Below, in pieces: positions 33,804 through 46,060 of a stretch of DNA of 64,000 bases. This stretch comes from Microvelia longipes (taxonomy: Eukaryota; Arthropoda; Insecta; Hemiptera; Veliidae), in assembly GCA_018340805.1 (NCBI GenBank), contig JACMZG010001911.1, positions 35,006,652 through 35,070,651 of the forward strand. The letters run 5' to 3'. Every line of letters begins with the position of its first letter. The stretch's first letter is position 1. A program made the translations under genes and the position numbers. Under the pieces are notes generated by a model that saw only the letters and a list, made by a program, of their open reading frames with translations, was not told the DNA's origin and made no database searches.

Positions 33804-35452
33804 TTCCAGGGGAAGGTTAATAACTTAATAAAAGGACAATAGATGGTATAGCTCATGTTATCAATTTTAACACTAAGATGGTAGGGCTAGTCCCGAACAG
33901 GACGCTTTGTCGTAGGACAAGTGAACAGCTGATATTTATTTAATGTCTACGTTTCAGCACCTAGATACTTCTAAATTCAACATAAGTTTGATGAATCTTA
34001 ATTTATTTAGCTTCTTTAAATACACCCTTTATAAAACGATCTCAAAATTCCCTTATTAAATTTTAAAAAATATTTTATTTTTAATATCCTGTAAAGAAAT
34101 CCAATTTTATAGTAAATATTTTTAAACATTTTTTACCAACAACATTTACAAAGTTTGTTTATAACTTAACGAATATTGCCTTCATAAATCTCTAAATCTA
34201 AGATGTTAGTTATCTTGGATAATTCAACGGATTTATTTGATAACAGTGACCTCGTTTGTGATCTCATCAGTGATGTAAAGACATAAGTGGGTATTAAATG
34301 ACGTCATTCAACAATACATAATTGACTTGTGTGTTAACTATAAATTGATTTATGAGACTAAAATAAAATTCAATTTACCATAGGCTTTAATAAATAGTAT
34401 ATGGAAAAGTGTGGACCCAAATTATGAATAAAAAGCTAGAACCAAAGGTTGTTTAAGTTGCAGGCGTATTATTATTTCTAATAGTCAAGACATTTGACTT
34501 GTTATTTTATGTCAGATTTGATTTGATTTGTCAAATTGTATTATTCGTTTATAAGACATCAAGATAACAAGTCAAATTCCTTTTAAGTTCATTTTCAAGT
34601 TCATGATTTAGTTCATTATTAAGTTAAGTTCGTTATTACGGTCATAGTTAAGTTCTGTTTAACTAATAATCATATATTTTATATAATGTAATAAAATATA
34701 TGATCAGTAAAGGGTTAAAATATTAAAGTTTTATTATAAATAACCGCGTTGTCGTAAGGACAGCGACAGTTTATGTGTTAAATATAATAATGAAATCAGA
34801 CTAACAATTGTGTAATTTATGTTTAGCATTTTTTTGTTACACATTGTAAATATATAAGCTAAAATCTTAGTAATTGCCTTATGTAATCTAATATAATGAC
34901 AATTTATGTATGTGACGACAATTTAACACAAAAAGTAATTTATTTCTGTCCCATAGTTTTGAAGTTTGTAAACTTCATAAGATATTATTACTAGAGGGGC
35001 CCTATAGGTTAAATTATGAACATCGAAATAGTAACCTGACCATTTTCGATTATAAGTACAGTCAAATAATAATCAGCACAAAATTACAATAACTTATATA
35101 GGAGATTGTTTAAAATACAAATTAAAACACAAAAAATTTGCGGGAAGTCAAAATTAATTTATTTATTATAGCCTTAACACACTCTTGAAGGAGGTTTCCA
35201 TGAGGTTACACAGAGCCCCTGAAAGCCCCAAAATTATGTTTCAGGCCTCTCAATGTATTGAGATAGGCTATACCCTCTCTATAGAGTATATAACTCTATA
35301 GTCGAATTCTCCTTGGAATGCGAGTTGCCTTGCTTAAGGTTCCGGTTTATGCTTTATGACTTATAACGATTTTTTTTTAATTTTGCTGTCTTAGTAAATG
35401 GGTTAATGACGTCAGAACAACCTGGTTTTTAACAGGGCTCCTGTCCTCAAGG
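33804..35452. other. AT-rich non-coding DNA with one imperfect inverted repeat
   Basis: Bases 34492-34513 (ATTTGACTTGTTATTTTATG and on) and 34555-34577 form an imperfect ~22-bp inverted repeat with a 41-bp spacer. R1-like fragments (GGGTTAATGACGTCA) occur near 35400-35415. No gene is recognised. Confidence 0.4.
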
Positions 35453-35522
<70 letters not shown>

Positions 35523-35562
35523 ATATATATATAATATATATATATATATATAATATATATAT
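35453..35562. repeat. Interrupted (AT)n microsatellite
   Basis: Four TA blocks separated by ATTA/TAAT interruptions. Confidence 0.95.
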
Positions 35563-37298
35563 CTAAAATTGTCTAATATTTTGGTGAAACTTTTTATTGA
35601 TATCTTAGAGTAAGCACTAAGATACCGAGGTAAACTCGTGTGACATCATATGGAGTCTTGCATGTATTTTTGAAAGGCTTTTTGTTTGCCTTTTGCGATG
35701 ATATAATATACAATCTAGCTTGCATATTTAAACGTCTTAAATACCGAATAAGTAATCGAAGGTGGAGTTCATGGCATTTAAATAAGAGGATGGAAATGTC
35801 TCTCCACAAATAAAATAATCAGGCATAGCAACATCTACCTATGCAGGTTATCGTAACGCCTAAGCTAAAGAGATTAGACAGTGAAGAGCAAGCTTTGGCC
35901 CTAGGATTGAGCCCTGGTCCCACCCACTTGGGCTTCCGAGGGTTAAATATCTAGTAACTTAATAAATATCTTAAAAACATTTAAGATATCTATCAAAAAC
36001 TGTCCCAATTAATGTCAAAAACGTTTTTGTCCAAAAACTTCTTTACCTCTGTGTTATTTTTCTTGTTTTACTAATGCTTATTAGTAAAACAAGGTTAATA
36101 GTTAATACTAATGTCTAATAAGGTTATTACTTAATTAACCTGGCGACCATTAATTAAATAATGCTAATTAATTAACCGTTTTAGATGCAAATATCTGGGT
36201 CGTATTTAAACAAATTAACTAATTATTAAAATAGACGAAAAACATATTTTGATTGCTACTTTTACAAAAAAAATAATTTTAAACAACTTTAGTGCTCTAA
36301 GAGTGGAACTCATTTGATAACCCATGAAGTGTTAAATATATTTTTAAAAGGCTTTTTGTGACATAATGCTATACAATACTATATCACCTTTATGCATGAT
36401 CAGCGATAGATAATAAGTAATAACTAATTGTCTATTGGATAAATAGAAAATAAGCTTTTAATATCCGTATATTACTATTTTTTTATTAGAATTCTTTATA
36501 TTTTTACAGAAAAATGTTCATATAGTTTATAACGTATAAATGAATTGAGCACATACCTGGCAGAGTATTCTAAATAAAGGAAAAATAAACGGGAAATTTG
36601 TTGATTATTTTTATGAAGTCTGCAAAAGTACAAAAAGATTGATCATTTGTCAAAATTATTAATTAAGCTAGCATGTCAATCTAGTTCGTGCAGATAATAA
36701 ATTTATATTTAATGACATTATGTTTTTTTGGACAAAAAACTTTATAGAAACCTCTATTTTAAATTATTAAAGCTACTCCTCCTCTAAAGCTTTAATAGTT
36801 TTTTTAGACGTCAATTTAATAATACGATCATAACTGTCTCGATTTGTATTAAATATAGTTATTTAATATTTTCAAGTAAACATTAGCACATATCAAATTA
36901 TGTTTCTGACCTCATTTGGGTCATAATTATAAAATTATATTAAATTATAATTTTCCAAAAAACAAAAAACACATTTAAAAGAAATTATCACGGCTTATTA
37001 ATTTAAAAAAATAGAATTAATAACAAAAGAAAATGACCCTTTAGAGTCAAGAAGGAAAACAGTTGAGTTAAATTGAACTAGCTCCGCCTGAATAAAATAT
37101 TTCGGAAAAATTATTAAAAACTTAATGAAAGCATTTATGAAACAGTCTTGATTAAATTAAAAGACAAAATATTACTTTAATATTTTAATAACCTGATAAT
37201 GACAATGGGGTATTTGTCTAATTATATATTATGACATAGGAGGTTATTGTTTTTTAAAAAATATTAAGACTATACAATGGACTAAGATTATGGAATAC
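35563..37298. other. AT-rich non-coding DNA
   Basis: Nothing is recognised. The short minus-strand frame at 35594-35809 has no family resemblance. Confidence 0.4.
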
Positions 37299-37600
37299 TT
37301 AGCTGTCATATGAGGGTGTTTCTCTCCACATTTATCTTAGCTGTCATATGAGGGTGTTTCTCTCCACGTTTATCTCAGCTGTCATATGAGGGTGTTTCGC
37401 TCCACGTTTATCTTAGCTGTTATATGAGGGTGTTTCTCTCCACATTTATCTCAGCTGTCATATGAGGGTGTTTCGCTCCACGTTTATAGCTGTTATATGA
37501 GGGTGTTTCTCTCCACATTTATCTCAGCTGTCATATGAGGGTGTTTCGCTCCACGTTTATCTTAGCTGTTATATGAGGGTGTTTCTCTCCACATTTATCT
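37299..37600 (+). repeat. 38-bp tandem repeat, eight copies, with a dimeric pattern
   Basis: The unit reads CTTAGCTGTCATATGAGGGT followed by GTTTCTCTCCACATTTAT. Two variants alternate over copies 3-8: type b (CTCAGCTGTCATATG with CGCTCCACGTTTAT) and type a (CTTAGCTGTTATATG with CTCTCCACATTTAT). The last six copies are therefore three copies of a ~76-bp dimer. Copy 6 lacks its first three bases. Confidence 0.95.
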
Positions 37601-37677
37601 TTGTTAAGGTGTAATCCTTTCATTTATGTTCATTTTAAGACACTATGTATACTAAGAATATTGTAAACTACCGATTA

Positions 37678-38632
37678 CAGTAGCTAAGTGGTAGAGCGAT
37701 CGCCTTTTAATCTGGCGGTCGAGGGTTCAAATTCAGCCGGAGGAGGACCTCAAAATGAGGTTATCCCTTTTACCGTACACTCGGGATGTTTGGAATTTAA
37801 AGTCAGCCAACCCAGCCAGGGTTTTACCTGGTTTTCTTGGCTGCTAATACGCAAATGCGGTGTTGTTTCCTGTTTCATCTGAGACAAGTTTAGATCCACG
37901 TTTCCGTTGTCTCCAGCTCACGAAAAGTTAAGGTTCTGCGGGCTGGGGTGGATGGAGGTCGTAAAGATATACTGAGCCTTCGTACGTCCAAAATCTTTAG
38001 TCAGTGAAAGTGAAGGCGGTGACACGAATAACGTAAGTGACTAGGAACGAAGTGCTCGGTTCTTGTAAACAGACGTCTAGTGGCACTGCGGAGCTTTGAC
38101 TTTCAGGTCAAGGCTAAAAAATGAGTTTGTTCACGCTATCATCTGGGTGCTAGAGTTCTCTGTTGGGTGGCACTGGACTGGCCAGAGCGGTGAGCCTAGC
38201 CTGGTGATACTAGAGGAGCTGATGTGATTGGTGGGGATTGTTTAACAAAGGCGGGCCAAGTGAGATTAGAGGAGCTAGTAAGACTAGATAAACTAAGCAC
38301 ACAGTGAACTAGGAGTCGGCTCTAGTCAGAGTGGTGAGCCTAGCCAGAGCCTAGCTGGTCTAGATGAACAAGGTACACTGTAAACTATTCGCAGACACTA
38401 GCCAGAGCGGTGGGTTTCAGTAGAGTCTGGTTGGACTTGATAAACTAGGCATACAGTGGACTAGTTATATGTGCCGCCATGTACGAAGAGTGTGCTTCCT
38501 AGATGATTGTGTGTGTGGACAAATTCTGGGGTTGAGGAGAAAACCTTAATATGACCGTACGGGTTTAAGCGTCAAAAAAGTTAACTTTTTTGGTGGAAAT
38601 AAAATATTTAACATTATTATTATTATAATTTG
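37678..38632 (+). mobile_element. tRNA-headed SINE-like element with internal repeats and an (ATT)n tail
   Basis: The head has a pol III A box (TAGCTAAGTGG, 37681-37691), an anticodon-like stem-loop (TCGCC, loop with TTTTAAT, GGCGG) and a B box-like GGTTCAAATTC (37725-37735). The head resembles a Lys-type tRNA but does not fold as a complete tRNA. It is followed by a conserved-looking CAGCCAACCCAGCCAGGGTT / TTACCTGGTTTTC segment and a clearly higher-GC body. Bases about 38175-38465 hold three imperfect ~100-bp repeats, each with CCAGAGCGGTG and a CTAGATAAACTAAGCACACA-like end. The 3' end is ATTATTATTATTA. At ~950 bp it is long for a SINE, so a composite is possible. Confidence 0.6.
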
Positions 38633-40174
38633 TTGAATATATTAGTTGAAGGGGAGGTCTAGATGAACAGGGGTCCCAAGTCTAATTTGTGTACAATGGG
38701 GGGTCCGCGGGGCTTTGAAGTTAGTGTATCCCTGGTTTAGAGTTTCTTAACACAACCTCACTATATTAATTATTTACCTTCCAAATATCTACAATTATTT
38801 TTTTAATTTAATATACAAATAACAATTTTATGAATTTTCAAGCAGAGAAAGATGAAAGGAAATTAATATTCTTTTGACAAAAGTATTACCAGGTAGGAAA
38901 ATGTTTAACTTTAGGTTCTAGTATTAGTTTAAAGATATAGTTTATACGTCTCTTAGGGAGTTTCTCTTTAGAATCTTAATTATATAGATATAGATGCTAA
39001 TATCTTGAGGGAGGTTACACAGTATGAGAAGTGGTTACAAAATTCCTGACTTTAGTTATATGTACCATGACTCTACAGTGTATCATCTTTTAGAAATGGA
39101 AGACAATGGTTATTGGTACCTAGGAGGGGTAGTGAAAACCTTTACTTATGCAAACTGCTTTTCTTGTATAACATTTTACCCAAACTAGTATTCAACTCAC
39201 GTATAAGCTGATTGGCGAGCCTCCCTCAAAAAGCTTTTTGTTGAATTCATGTGACTTTTATGTGTTGCAATTCCTTGCCAATGGTCCAAGGAATCTAATT
39301 AGGAAGGCTTTCTGGGTAACGTCTCTCCCTTTCCATTCGATATTTAAAGCAAAAACAGTTAACTTTGCTCAAGACTAATCCTTTTCCTAATATTACCTTT
39401 TCTTCCATTTAAACTTGTAACTCTGAAATGACTTTTAATTAGAAAGTTAAAACCCAAGGTTTTTAAAGTTACTTATCAATCAACATTATAATGCTTCTTA
39501 AAAGACAATTTTCAAACCTGAAACTGTTTTATCCAAGTATAATAATCATGGTTAAGTTTTGCATTGCTTGTAGAAACCGACACATTAAGTCCTATGATAT
39601 GACCCTATACAAGCTTAGGTATTCAAACAATGTAAAACAAATTATATCTTATCTTATTACCTACAAAGAAAGTAAAAATATCATTACTGTGATTCAAAAA
39701 CAAAAGTATAAATACTTAAATCTTCTAATTAGTTTTTACAAGCTTTTTGTTTAAAGTTTTCGTTTTAAATAAGGTTTCAGAAATATCTTTTGAGAGTCAT
39801 TAATGTCTTTGCTTAGTATGGAGTATAGAGCTATCATTCTTTTAACTCTTATTGAATTTCTATATTTTTTTATAAATTTGATATTATCGTAGGTGCATGG
39901 TCAAAACAGTGCCTGAACTCTTCACATTGCTTATAATCAATGAATTTTAAAATTGGACTATTCCAAATTGTAGTGAAACATTTAATACGATTCTACGTAT
40001 AAACGTATACAAAATAAGCCAAAAGTGGCAGATGGTAAATAATAAATCAAGAATACACTGGAAACAATCCTAACAGCATAACTCCGTCTAGCTGTAGCAG
40101 ACGTAAGTAGAGTGGCATACAATTAACTACAATCATGTCTCTTCACTTTACACTATCTTTATTGACAGAGTAAG
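38633..40174. other. AT-rich non-coding DNA
   Basis: Bases 38650-38755 (GGGGGGTCCGCGGGGCTTTG, then CCCTGGTTTAGAGTTTCTTA) look like an eroded repeat related, inverted, to 11255-11340. The 87-codon frame at 39491-39754 has no recognisable domain. Confidence 0.4.
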
Positions 40175-41764
40175 CCATAGATAAACAATATTAACATAGA
40201 TGGCTCACTCAAAGATTTTTTTTTAAAAATAGTTGATGGGATGCAGGAGAGTCAAGTAGTACAGTCTAGTGGTGACAGCGTGAATCTGTCAGATATTTTT
40301 ATTTCTGACACTTTTAATTATTTATTTTTATTCAACCAAACAACGAGCTGTTGAGGGTAATCAAGTCTTTCCATCCGATTTTCAGTGCTAGAATGATGAG
40401 GAGTCGATGGATGAGTGATCCCAAGAAAGCTCTATAAGAATTTCGTATAAATTGGTAAAAAGTGAAAAAATTAATTTCTCACTCTTACTTTACACCAGGG
40501 GGGGTTAACTTAAATGAGGAAAAGTTTGGACTCGATTATCGCAAGCTACTAAAAATAGCGCTGCGGCGGACCGGTGCGGACAACTTATGAACTAACCCCA
40601 ATAGCTTTCCAAAAAATGACTGATTATATTTTTATATTTAAATTTATGAATACCAAGGCAATTCTTGGTTATGACAGCTACATTTATTATTATTATTATT
40701 ATAAAATGATTGTTTTCTGTATGTATTTTTCACAAAAACGGTTCGCCGTTGCATGTTCTGTATTTCAAAAATTCAGAAACTAAAAGAAAATAGAAACCTT
40801 TTTAAGACTTCCAAAGAACGTTACTGACGGCAGATAAGTAAATTTCATTTAATTAATTTATTGATTTAGTCGATTTTATCAGGTAATTACATTTAATCAC
40901 ATGGGCACATCTTGCTGATGTAGTTAAAATACAGGCTGCATTAAATACCAAAATCTATCTTCTAGCACGTGTAAACTTTAGCCACTATTTCATTATTACC
41001 TGATTGAATCAATTAAATTAATAAATTACTTGAATGAAAAACTTAAAAATAATCAGAAGCGTTCTGTGTAAGATTTAAGTGGTAGGGTTAGTTAGAAGTA
41101 TAACTATACTAAGTATAAAAATTAAATTTCAAACCGACTGTAGGCAAACAGCGGGAAATCAAGATACGCCCACTCAATTGAAAGGTAGGTCCTCCGCCGC
41201 GCTAGTATCGAACGGAATCCAAATTTTCCCACCATTAAGTCGACAGTCTTACTGTTTAAGTATCTATAGTCTCTGCTTCACACCCATTCTGTCGTCCCCC
41301 CTTGGATTTGAACCTCTAATGTCAGAGTTTCAATTTTTGTTTGTTTCCTTTACTTATCTGTTTGCGCCAACCCGAGATGTTATATTCAGATAGCAAATTT
41401 AAATGTTAAGTCTAAAACACTAAAAATGAATTATTGTTATTTTTTTAAGTAAACAGTGGTGCTGCTTCGCGTGATGAGGCCCCCAAGTTTTGAAAAACAA
41501 AAATACATCGCGAATACTACAGCATACCATAGATCTTTGTTTACTTTTATTTTATTTTAGTAAACGATTGGCAACTGTTTGTATTTATAAATATACTACA
41601 GCACAATCTAGTAGAGAATAGAGCAAATATATTTTTACTACTAGCGCTCTTCAAGACTCTAGTGATGAGGCCCCCAACTTAAATCATAAACACAAACTTG
41701 TCAATTGAGTGTTCCTACTACACTCGGGGAGTGAACCATCTATGTTAATATTGTTTATCTATGG
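40175..41764. repeat. 36-bp inverted repeat pair enclosing a nested transposon
   Basis: Bases 40175-40210 and 41729-41764 are reverse complements with one mismatch (core CCATCTATGTTAATATTGTT on the right arm). The interval between them contains the 782-bp element at 40494-41275, two direct copies of GTGATGAGGCCCCCAA (about 41473 and 41661), and little else. The pair may be the ends of an older element into which the other inserted. Confidence 0.65.
40494..41275 (+). mobile_element. Non-autonomous DNA transposon, copy 1
   Basis: It starts ACCAGGGGGGGTTAACTTAA and ends at CTATAGTCTCTG, boundaries fixed by comparison with 45284-46060, where similarity starts and stops at the same points. The ends form an imperfect inverted repeat of ~60 bp (left GCGCTGCGGCGGACC, right GGTCCTCCGCCGCGC). 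A second inner inverted repeat surrounds the centre (TTTATCAGGTAAT and ATTACCTGATT). No transposase is coded; open frames across it are accidental. Confidence 0.8.
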
Positions 41765-41802
41765 AGTAAGCTTTTAACAGTGTTGTCGAGTATTGCTTTT
41801 TA

Positions 41803-41898
41803 AAAGCTAGTTCTGTGAGTGGTATTGGGCTTTTCAAGCTAGTCCTGTGAGTGGTATTTGGCTTTACAAGCTAGTCCTGTGAGTTGTATGAGGCTAAA
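41803..41898 (+). repeat. 32-bp tandem repeat, three copies
   Basis: The unit is CAAGCTAGTCCTGTGAGTGG followed by TATTTGGCTTTA. It is present three times with small changes and no spacing. Confidence 0.9.
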
Positions 41899-42257
41899 CA
41901 GGCTTCAGTTGTCACAAAGTATCTTCTCTTTGCCAGAATGCTAGGCCCTTTTATTTTGTTCGTTAAGCGGAATAGAATCAACAAGTGACTTTACTCACGT
42001 GATTCGGGCAGACAAAACGAGTGCGAATGCCTAAGACATTTTTGACCGCTAATGCTACATTAGCGCCTTGAATAATTGGTGAGGAGGTTTTTGCAAATGA
42101 CGTGTTACCTGTCATTGATGAAGGCTATTTTGAATGACAGAAATTCGTACAAAACAATATAATTTTTCTTATTTGGGCAAAAATAAAACAACACGAGGGT
42201 TTTTTGCACCATACTTTGAAGTTTACATTCATCTTTCATTCTTATCAATAGTTATCA
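41899..42257. other. Non-coding DNA
   Basis: Nothing is recognised between the 32-bp tandem repeat and M1 copy 3. Confidence 0.4.
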
Positions 42258-42429
42258 TACAGAACACACGGTAAAATCAGTTGACAGCGTGGCAAAATAA
42301 TACGAGGGAGCCAATGAGGTTATTCCTGAATGTTAAACCACGCCCTCGATTTCAAATCATGCCAACCTTATTGGGTCCTCAACACTATTTTCCCAAGCTG
42401 TCGACTGATTTCAGCCGTGTGTCGTACTC
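42258..42429 (+). mobile_element. MITE-like element M1, copy 3
   Basis: The best preserved copy. The left arm starts ACACACGGTAAAATCAGTTG and runs to GAGCCAATGAGGTT. The right arm is its imperfect complement, ending TCAGCCGTGTGTCG, so the arms reach ~55-60 bp. An open frame at 42281-42523 crosses it and is not a gene. Confidence 0.75.
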
Positions 42430-45283
42430 TAATAAACTAGCACCCATTTTGAAAATCAAGTTTTCAAAAAGGCGCAAGTTTTTTAGGGGAGTTGGTTCAA
42501 TTGTTACTCTATTCCAGTATTAGTTGTTCGGTATATCTAGTGCTTGAAGCTGATCCAATTAGTTGCTGGCTTCTGACTAAATGGACGATTACAGAAGGGT
42601 CTCCTTAAAACAACTAATTGGCGGAAGGTTTGCTTGAATTCTTGAAAAGTGAATGCTTGCGTTCAAAACGAAGCTCAAGTGTCTCACTTTATAAATTAAT
42701 ATTTTATTGATTAAATAAAATATTTTTTTTTATAAATTATATGTGCCATATAATTTACACCTAGACCAAAATTTTATTTATCTATTGTAGTTTATGCTTA
42801 TCTACTTACAACTTTTGATTATTAAAAACTTCATTTTTTCTTTATTTATATTAATACAAAATAAAGTATCTAGTATAGAAAGTCTAACAATAAACAGACT
42901 TGGGGTTCGCTATTCTATTACTTGAGAGAAACAGAATGTTATTCAACACTTTTATCATTCCGTATCCTATTTAATTATTTCTTGTTTTTATTAACTGTAT
43001 TTTACATTGCTTTTATTTAAATTGTATAAAAAGGAGTATTGGGGGAAGTGGATTTCATATTATATTCGTATAAAACTAATTAAAGTCGGTAAACTGGGGG
43101 AAAGCGTCTAGGCACTTATATGTATTTGGCTTAAGATCATAAAGTTTGAGAGGTTATAACCTGAAGCTTTGGAGTAAAATAACCTTTTTCTCTTTTGACT
43201 ACAAGAAGGGGACCTTTTAGAAACAAACAAAGTTTTCTTTGTTTGAATTTTGGTTAAGAGGGAAAATCGGTTATGCCAACTAAATAACCGTTTAATCAGG
43301 TTAAAATCATTTCATTTTACTGGTTTTGTGTAGTCACAAGTATGTTCGTGCTCTATCGAGAACTTTTACCAAGATATCTCAACTAATAAAATAACAAACG
43401 TTGTGGCAACAAGACATGTGTGAAAATGCCTATACTACGTATCCTGTTTTTACTAATTTACTGACAAGGCAAATCTATAATTTTGTAAAGTTAATTATGT
43501 AAGTTGGGTCTTTATAGTATGATTTTTATTAGGTCTAACTTTATCTTTGAAAGCAGACAATTAGCTCGACGATTATTAACATAAGAAAAACATAATAGAA
43601 AATTTAAATCAACGAAGATTCTTCCAGAAAGGTTTTAGTGTAATTATTATAATGTCAACACTCTTACTGTTTGCGCTTGCGTCGACACATAAATATATTG
43701 TTCTTTTATATTTAATTAATTACCGAGTTCATTATTTTCAATGTCTAATAATTTTTAATACATTCAGTTGTTTCTTGCTATCGATACATGTCATATAAAA
43801 GTATTGACTGTGTTACTAATCATTAGCCCAACAAATAATCCATTTGAACATAAAATTAGTTTTCAAATTTTAAAATTAAATCAATGCATTTACTTGTCAG
43901 AGCCTTCTGTTATAAGGAATCAACAAAAGGCTTTTTATTTTTAAAAAGATTAATCCAAATATGTAATAACACTGACCCGCAGTTTATAAAAAGTCGGTAT
44001 TATCTGCTCCTTCTCGTATTTACTTCTTATCTACGCACTTGTAAACTTACTGTGTATTTCCCTCCCAAGGAAATGGAAATAGCTGCATATCACATAGATA
44101 GACAAAACTCAGATATTTACACTGGTTCAATGGATAATCAACGCTAGCATGGTGCTATACATATTGTGCCTGTTAAGAAGACCTCGCATATTCACTTACC
44201 CTTGCTCCTCTAAATGAGAGGTCTTGCGTATTCTTTGTTAAGATATATATTTTTAAAACCAAGAAGATAAGCGAAGTCTATCGATGAAAAGTGTACCCCA
44301 ACTTTCACCAGGAACAAATTCAGGGCTGATGTTACAACCTCTGGCAGAAACTAGTAGTTGTACTAGAAGTACGCCTGATCAGCCAAAACTATTTCGTGTC
44401 ATATCTCAAACCTGATTCTACGTACTACGGATTACCGTTAGTTCTTGCGTTTTAGTCTTCCTATAAACTTGAGATTTAGATTGAGAATTTCGTAAGAAAA
44501 AACTGGATATTTTAGAAACAAATTTACTTAACTTTAAACCAGTGCAATTTGATAAAAACTATAGGAGCTCTATTTCTTGGTTGCGGGTCGTTTTTTCCAT
44601 TTTTAATTACAGTAATATGGCGTTTGGCACTTATGGGAAAATAATAATACTATTTTCAGTCTTGCTATATTTCGCCCTCTTTCAACGGGGGATTCTTAAG
44701 TAAATATTCAATGTTGTAATATTAATAATTAATCATATTTAAAATTAAGCAGAAAAAAGTAAAGTGGTTATGGGAAGGAGTCTAAAGAAGGACTGAGAGT
44801 CCTTATCCTTATAAATCTAACAGATGGCACCACTTTTCATTTTAAAATATTTTACATTGATATCATATTGCTGATTGTTGTTTTAAAAGTATTAATATGA
44901 TACTTATATTATTGTGATAATTCTTTATTCGTAACCTCAGTAAGATTTTATATTATTATTCTTTATTTAAATTCTATATAAATAAGATTTTTTGAATAAT
45001 TTGGTTTTGTTCATAATTGTGTTAGTTTATAAGCAATTGTCTCAATATCATATGTTAGTAAATATTTTTACATCAAATGTAAAATTACAATTTAAGAAAC
45101 CTTATATAATATATGTACATATTTATTACTATACTAATCTAAGCACTTAATATTACTAATCTAAATAGTTCGCCTTAAATACAGACGTCTCACTAAACCA
45201 GCAAAGCTTACATGATATACTCGTTTAGTTTTACTTATAACACAGAATGCATTATTTTAAACGGATGAAAATGACAAGTTTTT
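42430..45283. other. AT-rich non-coding DNA
   Basis: The frame at 43884-44147 begins with a true ATG and codes 87 residues (MHLLVRAFCYKESTKGFLFL and on). It has no domain I recognise, no upstream context and ordinary AT-rich composition, so I do not call it a gene. Confidence 0.4.
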
Positions 45284-46060
45284 ACCAGGGGGGGTTAACT
45301 TAAATGAGGAAAAGTTTGGATTCCATTATCGCAAGCTGCTAAAAATAGCGCTGCGGCGGACCGGTGTGGACAACTTATGAACTAACCCCAATAGCTTTCC
45401 AAAGATGACTGATTATATTTTTATATTTAAATTTATGAATACCATAACAATTCTTGGTTATGACAGCTACATTTATTATTATTATAAAATTGATTGTTTT
45501 CTGTATGTATTTTTCACAAAAACGGTTCGCCGTTGCATGTTCTATATTTCCAAAATTCAAAAACTAAAAGTAAATAGAAACCTTTTTAAAACTTCCAGAG
45601 AACGCTAATGATGGCACATAAGTATATTTCATTTAATTAACTTATTGATTTAGTCGATTTTATCAGGTAATTACATTTAATCACATGTGCGCATCTCGCC
45701 GATGTAATTAAAATACAGGCTGCATTAAATGCCAAAATCTATCTTTTAGCACGTGTAAAACTTTAGCCACTATTTTATTATTACCTGATTAAATCAATTA
45801 AATTAATAAATTACTTAAATGAAAAACTTAAAAATAATTACAAGTGTTCTGAGTAAGATTAAAGTGGTAGGGTTAGTTAGAAGTATAACTATACAAAGTA
45901 TAAAAATTAAATTTCAAACTGACTGTGGGCATAAAGCGGGAAATTAAGACACGCCCACTTAATTGAAAGGTAGGTCCGCCGCAGCGTTAGCGTCGTCCGG
46001 AATCCAAATTTTCCCACCATTGAGTCGACAGTCTTACTGTTTAAGTATCTATAGTCTCTG
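45284..46060 (+). mobile_element. Non-autonomous DNA transposon, copy 2
   Basis: Nearly the same sequence as 40494-41275 in the same orientation, about 4.8 kb apart. The ends are better inverted repeats here: left TTTGGATTCC, then AGCGCTGCGGCGGACC; right GGTCCGCCGCAGCGTTAGCG, then GGAATCCAAA. Differences from copy 1 are scattered substitutions and small indels, including a shorter ATT run, so they are not an assembly duplicate. Confidence 0.8.

Noticed and set aside
37678..37760. A genuine tRNA gene (Lys-like)
   Set aside because: A and B box-like motifs are present, but no complete acceptor stem or clean T arm can be formed and the sequence continues into a SINE-like body.
40574..40783. Short frames within the ~780-bp transposon (also 45375-45608, 41079-41393 and 45963-46148)
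   Set aside because: They lie in a non-autonomous element, are not preserved in frame between its two copies, and show no transposase motifs.
42281..42523. 80-codon plus-strand frame
   Set aside because: It runs across the M1 inverted-repeat element.
43884..44147. 87-codon frame starting with ATG
   Set aside because: It has no recognisable domain, signal peptide or supporting context, and such frames are expected by chance in 64 kb.
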